From positions 124,001 through 188,000 of the forward strand of contig JAJDUF010000011.1 in NCBI GenBank assembly GCA_022826725.1: a stretch of 64,000 nucleotides of DNA, written 5' to 3'. Position 1 is the stretch's first letter, and each line of letters begins with the position of its first letter. Below, in pieces: positions 28,505 through 37,848 of the stretch. The position numbers and the translations under genes are program-made. The notes under the pieces are model-generated. The model saw only the letters and a program-made list of their open reading frames with translations, searched no databases and had not been told where the DNA came from. The DNA comes from Chloroflexota bacterium (GTDB lineage: Bacteria; Chloroflexota; UBA11872; UBA12225; JAJDUF01).

Positions 28505-30100
28505 CTAGGAGGGGCGCAACACTTGGCCGCTGCGTGCGCCGGTATGCGCGCCCTGCTCGACGGTGAGAGCGCCGTTGACGAACACGTGGGAGATACCGGA
28601 CGGATACTGCGCGGGCTGAGTGAGGGTGCCGTTGTCCTGGATGGTGGCCGGGTCGAACACGACGACGTCGGCGGCGAGGCCGGGGCGTAGCAGGCCGCGG
28701 TCGGTGAAGCCGAACTTGGTCGCGGGGACGGCGGTCATCTTGTGGACGGCTGATTCCAGGGGCATCCAGCGGCGCTCGCGGACGTAGTCGCCGAGAATAC
28801 GCGCCGTCCAGCCGAAGTTGGCAGGGTGGTTGACGAGGGGCGCGAGCGGTCCGGTGGCGCTGGCGGTCCAGGAGTCGGCCTCGAACGCATAGAGGGGATG
28901 GGTCATCATCTCGTGTAAGTGAGGCTCGCTGTTCTCCACGCCGACGAGGATGGCATCGTTGATGGCCGCGCCCTCGTTGTGGAGGATGTCCAGGTAGGAG
29001 TCCATCGGGTCTTGGTGCAGGAGATCGCCGATCTCGACAAAGGACTTGCCAAAGAGGTGGTTGCTGTTGGCGGTGCGGGCCAGCCAGAGCTTGTCCCACT
29101 GGCGCTCGGCGATCAGGAGCCAGTAGCGGCTGCAATCGTTCTTCACCCGCTCGCGGACGGCCGGGACGGCGAGCCGCGCGGCAGCGACGGCCGGACCCTC
29201 GTCGAATAGCCAGGGCGGCAGGACGGCTGCCATCAGCCCGAGGCCGGTCGCGTAGCTGGTCGTGTCGCAGGATACGTCGAGGCCGCGGCGGCGCGCGGCG
29301 TCAATCTGGTCCATCACGCGCCCCCAGGCGCCCGGCGGCGAGCCGCGGCGCGCGAAGTTGTGGGATAGCTGGAGGCGCGCGCCGGCTTGCTCGCAGATAC
29401 CGATGATCTCGGCGATGGACTGCTCGAACTCCTCGTTGCGCGTGCGCTGGTGACAGGCGTGGACCCGCCCGGTGCGGGCGACGACGCGGCTCATCGCCGT
29501 CAGCTCCTCGGCCGAGGCCGCGCGCCCCGGCACGTACTCCAGGCCGGTGGACAGGCCGAGCGCGCCTTCGTCGAGCGCCTGAGCCGCGAGACGCTCCATC
29601 TGGTTGATGGCATCGGGGGTGGCCGGTATTTCGTCGTAGCCCATCACGGCGCTGCGGACGGCCCCGTGCCCGACGAGGACGGAGACGTTGCCGCCCAAGC
29701 CGCCGGACTCGAGAGTGTCGAGGTACTCGCCGAACGTGGTCCAGGTGACGGAGGCGCCCGGCGCGGAGTTGGCGAGATCGGTGCTGATGCGCTCGCGGTT
29801 GTGGGGCGTGAGCGGGGCGTGGCTGAAGCCGCAGTTGCCGAGGATTTCGGTGGTCACGCCCAGCCGGATGGTGCTGTCGCAGGCGCGGTTGACCAGGATG
29901 CTCCAGTCGCTGTGCGTGTGGCAGTCAATGAAGCCGGGGGCGATGACCTGCCCCGCCACGTCAATAATCCGTCGGGCGGTAGCGCCGGGCAGGTTGCCCA
30001 CGGCGACAATCCGGTCGTCTTGGATAGCCACGTCGCCGGGCACCCAGGGCGCCCCGCTGCCATCCACCACCCGGCCACCACGCAACAACACGTCGAGCAT
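28505..30100 (-). CDS. N-acyl-D-amino-acid deacylase (amidohydrolase superfamily)
   Basis: A 531-residue metal-dependent amidohydrolase that would release D-amino acids from N-acyl forms. It opens with the usual small beta-sandwich (MLDVLLRGGRVVDGSGAPW). The metal-binding HTH motif is in GFIDCHTHSDWS near residue 60. The segments GNCGFSHAPLTP and LSTGLEYVPGR are those of D-aminoacylases, and the sandwich closes with GLRPGLAADVVVFDP-like residues near the end (LLRPGLAADVVVFDP). ATG at 30100 has GGGAG upstream. Single gene, consistent with peptide or cell-wall fragment catabolism. Confidence 0.9.
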   Translation of the reverse strand: MLDVLLRGGRVVDGSGAPWVPGDVAIQDDRIVAVGNLPGATARRIIDVAGQVIAPGFIDCHTHSDWSILVNRACDSTIRLGVTTEILGNCGFSHAPLTPHNRERISTDLANSAPGASVTWTTFGEYLDTLESGGLGGNVSVLVGHGAVRSAVMGYDEIPATPDAINQMERLAAQALDEGALGLSTGLEYVPGRAASAEELTAMSRVVARTGRVHACHQRTRNEEFEQSIAEIIGICEQAGARLQLSHNFARRGSPPGAWGRVMDQIDAARRRGLDVSCDTTSYATGLGLMAAVLPPWLFDEGPAVAAARLAVPAVRERVKNDCSRYWLLIAERQWDKLWLARTANSNHLFGKSFVEIGDLLHQDPMDSYLDILHNEGAAINDAILVGVENSEPHLHEMMTHPLYAFEADSWTASATGPLAPLVNHPANFGWTARILGDYVRERRWMPLESAVHKMTAVPATKFGFTDRGLLRPGLAADVVVFDPATIQDNGTLTQPAQYPSGISHVFVNGALTVEQGAHTGARSGQVLRPS

Positions 30101-30315
30101 GGTGTGATCTCCCTTGTTAGCTTGTGATCCGTTCGGAACGGAGCATCATAGTTTACTGCAACGGCGGCTGAGGTGATGGGAGGGACATGGCCGGCCCCTT
30201 CGCTGCCAGAGGTCCGAGGGTCATGCTTGAGAGCGGCTGCGGCTGGTCAACCCAGATTCGCCCACGTGGCGGGTTACGATTGCGACTACAGGCGATCCAC
30301 CTGGACTGATGCTCG

Positions 30316-30720
30316 TCATATTAGCGTCTGCAATGCCTCTCGAGGAGTGATCGCAGGGATTGGTGAGCGAGTGTAGTCCTTGACGTTTCTGGTGACGATG
30401 TGTTCGGCTCCGCACGCACGGGCGGCGGCAACTTGCAGCGCGTCCTCGAAATCGGACATGGGCAGTGCGGCGGCAAAGCGGACTGCTTCCGTACTCGTCT
30501 CCGCCACCCCCACAAATCGCGTTAGCTCGACGATGAAATCGCGGGCGCTCAATCCGCCGCGCGCTGGTGCCACGAGGTAATAGAAGTTCGACACGGTGTG
30601 CCAAGCGATGAACGCTTGCGTTGGACCGTGCTCGATCCGATCAAGTAGCTCGGCGGCCGGATCGGCGTGGGGGTGCCGGTCGAGCGCCACATCAATGAGC
30701 ATGTCGGTGTCGAGCAGCAT
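30316..30720 (-). CDS. PIN-domain toxin (VapC-like)
   Basis: A 134-residue PIN RNase. The N-terminal acidic residues are in MLLDTDMLIDVAL, a middle acidic motif in SDFEDALQVAAA and the late one in IVTRNVKDYTRS. PIN toxins cleave RNA when the antitoxin is degraded. The start codon overlaps the antitoxin stop by one base (TGATG). No frame damage is visible, so the toxin is probably functional. Confidence 0.9.
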   Translation of the reverse strand: MLLDTDMLIDVALDRHPHADPAAELLDRIEHGPTQAFIAWHTVSNFYYLVAPARGGLSARDFIVELTRFVGVAETSTEAVRFAAALPMSDFEDALQVAAARACGAEHIVTRNVKDYTRSPIPAITPREALQTLI

Positions 30721-30941
30721 CAGAGGTACTTCCGCGCCAGTAGGTCGTAACGTAGGTCGTCACGGCGCGCCGCCTGGAACTGACCTCGCCACCGCGTGGC
30801 GAAGGAGGGGGGCTGCTCCCCAGCCAGCTCTCTGAGCGCTTGTTCAACGAGGGACGAGAGCGACACACCGCGAGAGCGGGCATATCGCTTGGCGTGAGGG
30901 AGTACCTCGGCATCCACGGTGATCGTGAGCTTTTTCTTCAT
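30720..30941 (-). CDS. Antitoxin partner of PIN toxin (73 aa, DUF6364-like)
   Basis: MKKKLTITVDAEVLPHAKRYA is a ribbon-helix-helix-like N-terminus for DNA binding, followed by SRGVSLSSLVEQALRELAG and a C-terminal toxin-binding tail (RYDLLARKYL). It precedes and overlaps the PIN toxin. A perfect 16-bp palindrome just upstream of the start is a likely autoregulatory operator. Confidence 0.85.
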   Translation of the reverse strand: MKKKLTITVDAEVLPHAKRYARSRGVSLSSLVEQALRELAGEQPPSFATRWRGQFQAARRDDLRYDLLARKYL

Positions 30942-30960
30942 TGCTACTCATCGCTCCGAT

Positions 30961-30976
30961 CTTACGTATACGTAAG
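30961..30976. promoter_or_regulatory. Palindromic operator of the PIN toxin-antitoxin operon
   Basis: CTTACGTATACGTAAG is a perfect 16-bp palindrome centred about 27 bases upstream of the antitoxin ATG (30941, minus). A second GTATAC core occurs at 30983-30988 and overlaps a TATACT that could be the -10. Type II antitoxins usually bind such sites to repress their own promoter. Confidence 0.6.
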
Positions 30977-31065
30977 CCTTCTTCCAGTATACGTGTCCCT
31001 CAACGGTCATTCACGGCCCTCTGAGCCACCCGGCTCTCGCTCCACATGTGTGTAGAAACGCACGC

Positions 31066-31290
31066 CTACAGTGCTTCCGGGTCCAGCGGCTGCGTCCGCC
31101 CCGCGCGGTGCGCCGCCACGGCCTCGTCAGCCAGCTGCTCTAGCAAGTCCTCCGACTCGGGACGGTTGAGCAGTTCGGCCCAGCGCTGCTCCGCATCCAA
31201 CTCGGCGAGCAGAAACCGCGCAAAGGTATCCTGCTGCGTTTGGGGCAGCTTGGCGGCTTGCTCAAAGGCTTGCTGGAGAAGCTCGGTCAT
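31066..31290 (-). CDS. Antitoxin-like small protein, orphan (74 aa)
   Basis: MTELLQQAFEQAAKLPQTQQD followed by an acidic helical region and the C-terminal AHRAGRTQPLDPEAL matches a common family of short antitoxin-like proteins with that conserved tail. No toxin gene follows on the minus strand before the antitoxin-PIN pair, so it is an orphan here. The ATG at 31290 has AGGA upstream. Confidence 0.65.
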   Translation of the reverse strand: MTELLQQAFEQAAKLPQTQQDTFARFLLAELDAEQRWAELLNRPESEDLLEQLADEAVAAHRAGRTQPLDPEAL

Positions 31291-31367
31291 CGGTGTTTTT
31301 CCTTATGCGGGGGAGCCTGGCTGGGAGCAGTTGCTCGGATACACGTTACCACGTTCGCTACGGACGC

Positions 31368-31373
31368 TACAAT
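31368..31373 (+). promoter_or_regulatory. Candidate -10 element (GCTACAAT) for HicB-like gene
   Basis: TACAAT in the context GCTACAATCCT lies 80 bases upstream of the start at 31453. The same GCTACAATCCT string occurs before the GTPase gene at 41092, and GCTACAAT before mrfA at 57890. Confidence 0.4.
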
Positions 31374-31452
31374 CCTAGGCAGGAGTGACAGAGTGCGGGC
31401 ATCGGCGCTGTGCCGGCGAGGGCTGGGTATTGACCGTAGGGAGTTCTGAGCC

Positions 31453-31881
31453 ATGATCTATACCTACCCGTGCAAGCTTACCCCTGATGAAGCAGGCGGC
31501 CTGTTGGCTACGTTCCCCGACGTTCCCGAGGCTATCACCGGCGGAAGGGACCGGTCCGAGGCTCTGGCAATGGCGGAAGACGCCCTCGCTACGGCCCTGG
31601 CCGGATACGTCCATGAGCAATGGGAGATCCCGGCTCCCAGCGCGGCCGTCGCCGGGCAACAGCTCGTTGCGGTACCTACTATTGTTGCCGCCAAGCTCGC
31701 GCTCTACTCGGCCATGCGCGCGCAGCGCATCACGGAAGTGGAGCTTGCCCGGAGGCTGGGCATCAGCGCAGCGGCGGTGCGAAAGCTGACCAACCCGGAC
31801 CAGCACTCCTCCATCAGCCAGGTCCAGAAGGCGCTCCGGGCCGTTGGGCGCAACCTGGCAGTCGAGGTAACCGCGGCCTGA
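31453..31881 (+). CDS. HicB-family antitoxin with C-terminal HTH, orphan
   Basis: A 142-residue protein. The N-terminal HicB fold shows MIYTYPCKLTPDEAGGLLA, TFPDVPEAITGG and EALAMAEDALATAL. The C-terminal helix-turn-helix is VELARRLGISAAAVRKLTN. HicB antitoxins bind and repress HicA mRNA interferases and autoregulate. No HicA-sized gene lies immediately on either side, so it is an orphan or acts as a stand-alone regulator. Confidence 0.85.
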   Translation: MIYTYPCKLTPDEAGGLLATFPDVPEAITGGRDRSEALAMAEDALATALAGYVHEQWEIPAPSAAVAGQQLVAVPTIVAAKLALYSAMRAQRITEVELARRLGISAAAVRKLTNPDQHSSISQVQKALRAVGRNLAVEVTAA

Positions 31882-31976
31882 CGGCGCGGATTGTCTGGGG
31901 TCCCCCGATCCCGTTCAGCGGGTGAGAGGCCAGTTCATCCCCGCGCTGTTCTGTTTCCCCAGGATAATGCGTCCGG

Positions 31977-32825
31977 CTACCACTTCTTTAGGAGGATATG
32001 GTTGGCAATTGGTATTGCACGGCTTGCTCCCTTGGGATTGCTCGCCGCAAAGAACAACTCGAAAAGCGGAGCGTTTTGTGAGTTCGTGAGTGTTCTGCTC
32101 GTAGGTGCGACTCTTTCAAAGACAGATTCGAGGCGTCTCCTATAGCAATCCGCGATTTCTTTGCTCCCGCCGTGTCGCTCTTGGCTTGGTTCTGGGTCGA
32201 GGAGTGAAGGTTGAAGAGGCGGGCCATACAGCGATTGCCAGTGCTCCTGGCCTCCGAAGACCCGATCAAGACGCTCGGAGAGGGCCAGTATCGGCTCTTT
32301 TCCTCTTGGCATCATGCGGTTAATCGCCATCAGAGGGAACAGAATCCAACAATCAATCTTCTTGGTCCGTGCAATGACCTCTACTGTCTCCCAGGCGACC
32401 TCGGTAGCGAATGGATCGAGAAATACTACGGCCCGATCAAAGTCCCCCAGCGTGCGGCAAAATCGGGGCAACTCAATATTCGCATCGTCATTGACGACCC
32501 GGATATTGCGATTAGGGAACTCACTGCGAAGCCTCTGGAGTGATTCGCAACGCTGGGAATCCCTCTCGATGAAGAGAAATCGGTCAAAGGCTTTGTCTTG
32601 TATCTTCAGCGCAATCTGCGGCGATCCTTGGCGCAGAGTCCTGAAATCCCCATAGTCCCTATCGTATTCCTTTCCTGGTTTCCAAGACCCCTCGCCGGCA
32701 AAGGCATCCACGTATATCAGGTTGAACCGCTGTTTTTTCAGCATGGTCGTGTAGGTCTCAAGGTATTCCCTGAGAATATCGAGCTTTGCCCTGGTCCAGG
32801 GTCCACCAAATTCCCGGCCGCTCAT
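31977..32825 (-). CDS. tcmP: Three-Cys-motif partner protein TcmP
   Basis: A 282-residue protein with a methyltransferase-like core: LIYVDAFAGEGSW near residue 38 resembles a SAM-binding loop, and VFLDPFATEVAWETV a later strand. It starts MSGREFGGPWTRAKLDILREY, the family's typical opening. TcmP proteins are encoded next to three-Cys-motif (Gp37/Gp68) proteins, as here, with 6 bases between them. The biochemical role is not known. The operon continues upstream to a type IIG restriction-methylase gene, suggesting a defence or DNA-modification role. Confidence 0.88.
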   Translation of the reverse strand: MSGREFGGPWTRAKLDILREYLETYTTMLKKQRFNLIYVDAFAGEGSWKPGKEYDRDYGDFRTLRQGSPQIALKIQDKAFDRFLFIERDSQRCESLQRLRSEFPNRNIRVVNDDANIELPRFCRTLGDFDRAVVFLDPFATEVAWETVEVIARTKKIDCWILFPLMAINRMMPRGKEPILALSERLDRVFGGQEHWQSLYGPPLQPSLLDPEPSQERHGGSKEIADCYRRRLESVFERVAPTSRTLTNSQNAPLFELFFAASNPKGASRAIPIANHILLKKW

Positions 32826-32831
32826 TGGCCT

Positions 32832-33584
32832 CTACCTCGTCACTGGCAGTTGATGCCACTGCCGACCGTCAATGGTCGCAGCTTCACCGCCGCGTTTGTT
32901 GCGAACGCCGCCAAGCTGCTTCAGGAAGAACGCGACACCCGCTTGGACGGAGTGATCGCGTACCTGTCGTGCCCAGTCCAGGTCCATCGCTCTGGCTCGG
33001 GGGCCACTCTCGCCACCGACAATTACCCATTGCAGCACGCCGGAATCCAGCCACGGCCGCAGGTCAACCGGTTCGAGCAGCGGCTCGACGGAGACGAAAC
33101 GGATGGGCGCTGGCACACGGGACAATACTGTCAGTCTCGGGGCGTATTTCTGCGTTTCTACCGATGTCCCGATCCAGATGTTGGGCGACCACCCTTGCGG
33201 GAAGTGGTGCTTGTACTGCTCCCACCAGGCAACGGCTCTCCCCGGCCGCTTGGTCAGGACTTGAAAAACGTGACCGCGTTGTTCCGCGGCCTCATCCATC
33301 ACCGAGAACATTTGATAGATGAAGTCGAATGGCACACGCGGATGAAATACATCCGACATGCTGTTGACGAACACGCGCCGGGGCTTCTTCCATGTCAGGG
33401 GTATACGCAGACGCTCAGGCAGGAGCCGGATTTCGCTTGGTACCGCCTCATACCCCGGGACCGCCATCGCCTTCAGGCGCGGATAGAGTGCGAACATGTA
33501 GCAATGGTCGCAGCCGGGGGACACACGGGTACAGCCGGTGACCGGGTTCCAGGTCTCGTCCGTCCACTCAATCGCCGAAGGCAT
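32832..33584 (-). CDS. Phage Gp37/Gp68-family three-Cys-motif protein
   Basis: A 250-residue protein with cysteines C18, C25 and C28 in GCTRVSPGCDHCY (Cx6Cx2C), the three-Cys motif that gives the family its name and probably binds an iron-sulfur cluster. Other family blocks are VFVNSMSDVFHP, VLTKRPGRA, WIGTSVE and WVIVGGESGPRARAM. It overlaps the end of the restriction-methylase gene by 17 bases and is followed by TcmP. Homologues occur in phages and mobile elements. Confidence 0.9.
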   Translation of the reverse strand: MPSAIEWTDETWNPVTGCTRVSPGCDHCYMFALYPRLKAMAVPGYEAVPSEIRLLPERLRIPLTWKKPRRVFVNSMSDVFHPRVPFDFIYQMFSVMDEAAEQRGHVFQVLTKRPGRAVAWWEQYKHHFPQGWSPNIWIGTSVETQKYAPRLTVLSRVPAPIRFVSVEPLLEPVDLRPWLDSGVLQWVIVGGESGPRARAMDLDWARQVRDHSVQAGVAFFLKQLGGVRNKRGGEAATIDGRQWHQLPVTR

Positions 33585-36500
33585 ACTGTCGCATCCTTAT
33601 GCTGAGGCCGTAGAGGTGGAAGTAGAGGGCGTCGAGGCGGGCGCGGAGGTGGCGGCGCTGCTCGTCGTCCCAGGTGAAGGGCGGGCCGGTGTAGCCGAGG
33701 TCGCGGGCGAACGGCGCCAGGTCGTGGGCGGTGTAGGTGAGGCGCAACACGTGGTCGCGGACCAGCTCGCGGGCGGTGGTGTTGCCGAACGGCCGGTTGT
33801 AGTCGGCGGGGGCGATGATGGGGAGTTGCTCGACAATGAACCAGTTCAAGGTCGTTCCTTGGACTTTCTGCCGTACAACGTAGTCGAATGGGATGCTGTT
33901 CAGGTTGGCTATCAGGCAGCAATGTATCGCGGGGTCAGTTTCGGGCGGAAGCAGGATATTGTTGGCGTTGAATTCATAGGCGGCACGAGGCCCGACTGCC
34001 GCGATCATAGTGCGAACATTGGTTGGGGCCGCAATGCGTTTGTAGGTGAGAATGAATTCACCGGGACTACTCTTGCTGATATGAGTGTGATCAACAAAAT
34101 AACGAGTCACCGGCAACCAAGCGGGATTCTGGTGCTGCTCCAGTGTGGCCGGTGCCGGCTGGCCGGGGCGGTGTAGGTTCTCCGGATTGACCACGACGCT
34201 CGCGGCCCGATGATCGAACGCCTGGACCATCTTGCCCTCGTACAGGGGCAGGTATAGCTCATCTCCGCGCTTCCACCGATTGCCCTGGACGGGGTAGAAA
34301 CCGTCGGCTTCAAGCTGGGCCGCGGTGCGGAAGAGATGGGAGTCGTTGGTCATGTGGAACATGGTGTGGTAGCGGACGGGCCAGGTGCGGCGCTCCTCGC
34401 CGGTGGAGTGGTCTACGAGGACGGGATGGCGCTCGTAGATGCCGCGGGTGATCTCGGCATCGCGGCGAGTGCGGAAGACGGGCGCGGTGCCGGTGTTGGG
34501 GTTGACGCGGGTAAAATCGGCCGGGGCGAGCGGGAAGCAGCGTGCGAGATCGTTGATGGTGGCGGTGTCGGGGAGGAAGAAGGCGCAGTCGGTCCGGTCG
34601 AATTGCCGCTGCTCGCCGCCAAAGATGAGGGCAACGAACTTGAAGCGCCCGTCCACGTCGGGGAAGAAGGGTGGCAGGTCGGTCCCGAGGCGGCGGTTCT
34701 AGAAATCGAACAGGCCGGACACGCGGCCGTTGGTCGAAACGGTCTTGAAGAAGCGGGCGGCGGTCTTGTCGGCGTAGATGCCGGAGGGCGTGAGCAGGCC
34801 GACGATGCCAGCGGGTTTGATGAGGGTCATGGCGCGCTCGACGAACAGGGAATAGAGATTGATGTCGCCGCCGCCGAGCAAGGGGTAGTGGCCGGAGCCG
34901 CGCACCAGCTTGCCGAGGGTGTCGGCGCGCTCTTTGGCGGCATCGAACGCGGCGGCGAGGGGGCTGCCCTGCTTGCGGAGCTGCGCGATCCCGCGGCGCC
35001 GGGCCGCGGCGGTCGGCGCCCGCGCCAGCGCCAGCGAGCGCGTCGCAAACCACTCGACTTCCTGGAGCTTGATGCGGTCCCAGGGCGGATTGCCGATCAC
35101 GGCATCAAAGCCGCCCTGCGGCCGGGTGTTTTGCCAGCCGTGCCAGACGCCGGGGAAGGCGACCTCCCAGTGGAGGAAGTGCTCGCGGTCGGCGATGGAG
35201 TTGGCGGCGTGCCAGAGGCGGGCGAATGCTGGGGAGGAGTGGCCCTCACCCCCGGCCCCTCTCCCGCGGGGAGAGGGGGGAACAGCCGCCGCCGCATCGT
35301 CCGGGCCGTGGGCGAGGAGGGTGAAGGCGTCGGTGGTGGTGGAGAGGGCGTCGCCGAGGGGGGCTTCATAGGTGGCCTGTTCCTTTTTCTTCATGCCGGC
35401 GGTCTGCCAGGAGAGGCCGGACAGGAAGTCGAGCAGGCCGCGCAGGTCCTCGGTCGTGTCCTCGACGCCGCGGAACAAGATGGCCGATTCCCGCACCTCG
35501 GCAATATCGGCGTCGGATAGCGCCTCGATCTCTTGCATCGTCTTGGTGGCGGATTCGGCGCCGGCGATGGCCGAGCCGGCGAACACGCCGCCCAGGCGGT
35601 TCAGCTCGCCGATAGCTTCCCACACCGTCAGGCCGAGCAGGGAGTCGCCGCAGCGCAGGTGGTGGTCCAGGAAGGAGAGCGGAACGCCGACGGTGAAGCT
35701 GTGCAGCCACAGCGACACTTTCGCCAGCTCTACGGCCAGGGGATTTTTGTCCACGCCGTAGATGCAGCGTTTGAGCACCATGCGCCGGATGATGGCCTGG
35801 TCGGTGAGCAAGGACGTGTCCAGCACCCAATCGGCTGCCTCGGCGCGGCGGAGGATGTCCCGCCGGATTAAATCAACGCGCTCGACCAGCGGCGAGGTAT
35901 ACGGGTCGGGCAGCCAGGTCAGGTCTGCCGGCACGTCCTCGATCAGGTCGGCGATGTAGTCCGAGAGGTAGTCCACGGCGGTGACGAGGAAGTGACCGCT
36001 GCCCATCGCCGGGTCGAGGATTTTCAGATCGAGGACCGCCGCGGCCGGGTCGAGTTGACGTAGCTCGGCGGTCCGTTCGGCTTGGGGCCGGCGGTCGCTC
36101 TTGAGTACGGCCGCCTTTTCTTCGAACGCCTGCTTGCGCTCCTCCACCAGCGGCCCTAGGGTGCGCTCCACGATGAGGTCAACCAACTCCTGGGGCGTGT
36201 AGAAGCTGCCGCTGTCCTTGCGGGCGTAGGGATTGGGCCGGACGGTGATGCTGCCGTCGTCGTTGCGGAGCGGCTCGCGCTCCAAGAGGCGCTCGTAGAT
36301 GGAGCCGAGCTGTTGGACGGACATATCGCGGTAGTTGATGAATCGGCGGTGACCGTCCGTCTCGGTGTGGCTCAGGTCGTAGATGATCGGGGCCAACTGC
36401 GCGTCCGGCAGGCGGACCTGCTCTAGCAGCGGCGCGGCGTCCGTGGCGAACAGCCCACCGTTGTAGGGTGGCAGGCCGATGGACTCGTCGCCCTCGTCAA

Positions 36501-37518
36501 TCAATCGCCACAGTGTCAGCAGGTGGTTGTAGTAGCCGGCGGCTCTGGTCGAGAAGAGGGCGCTTTGCTGCATACGGTCGGCAATGTGCTCGCGGACCGG
36601 TTTTCGCAGGCCGTAGTCGGCATACCGCGCGTCGTTGACGGGGAGCAGGCCGCGGTCCTCGGCGTAGAGGACGAAAAGCAGGCGGTAGAGGCAGATCAGG
36701 GCAGCATGGCGCACCGGCTCCAGGCTTGCCTCCGCCCCGGCGGAGGCGGCCAGTGCCCGGACGAGGTCGGGGAAGACGCGCTCGAACACCACGCCGGACA
36801 GGTCCTGGGCGACTCGCTCCTCGTAGCGGCGCCCCTCGGCGAGGGCGTCTTCCAGGAACGTGGTGGTCGCGCCGGCTTGGCGGATGAACGAGGCGCGCCG
36901 GAACAGCAGGAAAAAGGTCCGCAGGTCGGTTTCCCGCTCCGGCTGGAGGATTGTGGCTAGGTCGGCTTCGTAGTAGCCGGTGGCGCGTGGTCGGGCACGG
37001 TAGTCGTAGAGCCGCCAGGTGCGGCCGTTGGTCAGGATGCCCCAGCGGATGGCGCTCTCGGAGGCGATGTCGGCGGTCGCCAGGTAGCGCAGAATCTGAC
37101 CGTGCGGGGTCCTGGCTTGGCCGCCGGCGTCCTCGTCGCGGGCGTCGAGGGCCAGCCCAAAGCGTTTGCTCTCCTCGACGACCGCAGCATCTTGGTACCG
37201 ATCCTCAGCGCGGGACCTGCCGGCGGCGCGCTCCTTGGCCGCGCCATCGGTGAAGAGGAGGTAATCCGGGATATCTTCGTTGCGGTTGGCGCCTTGCTGC
37301 GGGAGATAGTCGGCCCAGCCCAGGGCCTCCAGGACGGGCCGGATCAACTCTTGCTCCGTGACGGCCTCGTTGGGTGGCTGCCGGCCGGCGGTGACGGGCG
37401 CATACGCCGGGGCGGCGGCGCTGCGAAAGGCGGCCACTGCTGCGTCCACCGACCGCCACTCGGCGGTGGCCTTGATGCCGGTGGTCAGGAAGTAGTGGGT
37501 GAAGAGCTGGCCGGGCAT
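33568..37518 (-). pseudogene. Type IIG (Eco57I-like) restriction-methylase, interrupted by one in-frame amber codon
   Basis: A fused nuclease-methyltransferase of 1315 residues if read through. The start ATG at 37518 has AGGATGT upstream. A PD-(D/E)xK-like site (IPDYLLF ... VVEESKRFG, residues about 83-119) lies in the N-terminal domain. The N6-adenine methylase motifs are DPAMGSGHFL (about residue 503) and NPPWD (about 807). After SGLFDF (residue 939) there is a TAG at 34699-34701. The frame then continues without shift as NRRLGTDLPPFFPD through 376 more residues of family-like C-terminus. A single G-to-T change from GAG would explain it. A palindromic repeat (35239-35283) is embedded in the coding sequence. 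The gene is probably inactive, unless the stop is a sequencing error or is read through. Confidence 0.85.
35239..35283. repeat. Intergenic-type palindrome inside the restriction-methylase gene
   Basis: The CCCTCACCCCCGGCCCCTCTCC...GGGGAGAGGGG palindrome found between genes at seven other places here lies inside the coding frame. It adds the peptide PPSPRGRGAGGEGHSSPA between the segments AHGPDDAAAA and FARLWHAANS without breaking the frame. Confidence 0.8.
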
Positions 37519-37848
37519 GGCACATCCTATACGTGGGCGGCGGCACGATAGCAACCGGCGATCCGTTTGGTGAACGGTACCCCAACGGGTGGTGAGCCGC
37601 CGCCTGGGCGGGGCGGACCTTACCCCCCGGCCCCCTCTCCAACATTTGGAGAGGGGGAGTAGATTCCCGCTTTCGCGGGAATGACGGGGGTGAGGTGGGA
37701 ATGACAACCTTTCCGACGATCTGCTCAGGGTGAAGGGTCGGCATCAGCGGCGCGGTGTGTGATAGCAGGCCCGTTGCCCCAGGAGTGGGAGGTGGGTACT
37801 ATCAGGGCGGATAGTACGGGCGGCGTCACGTCGCGTAAGGAGTAGCAG
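37519..37848. other. Divergent intergenic region with two palindromic repeats
   Basis: Holds a CCCCCTCTCC-AACATTT-GGAGAGGGGG palindrome (about 37620-37661) followed directly by ATTCCCGCTTTCGCGGGAAT (37663-37682), a second hairpin. The rest should contain the gap-pgk promoter; no clear hexamers are seen. Confidence 0.6.
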
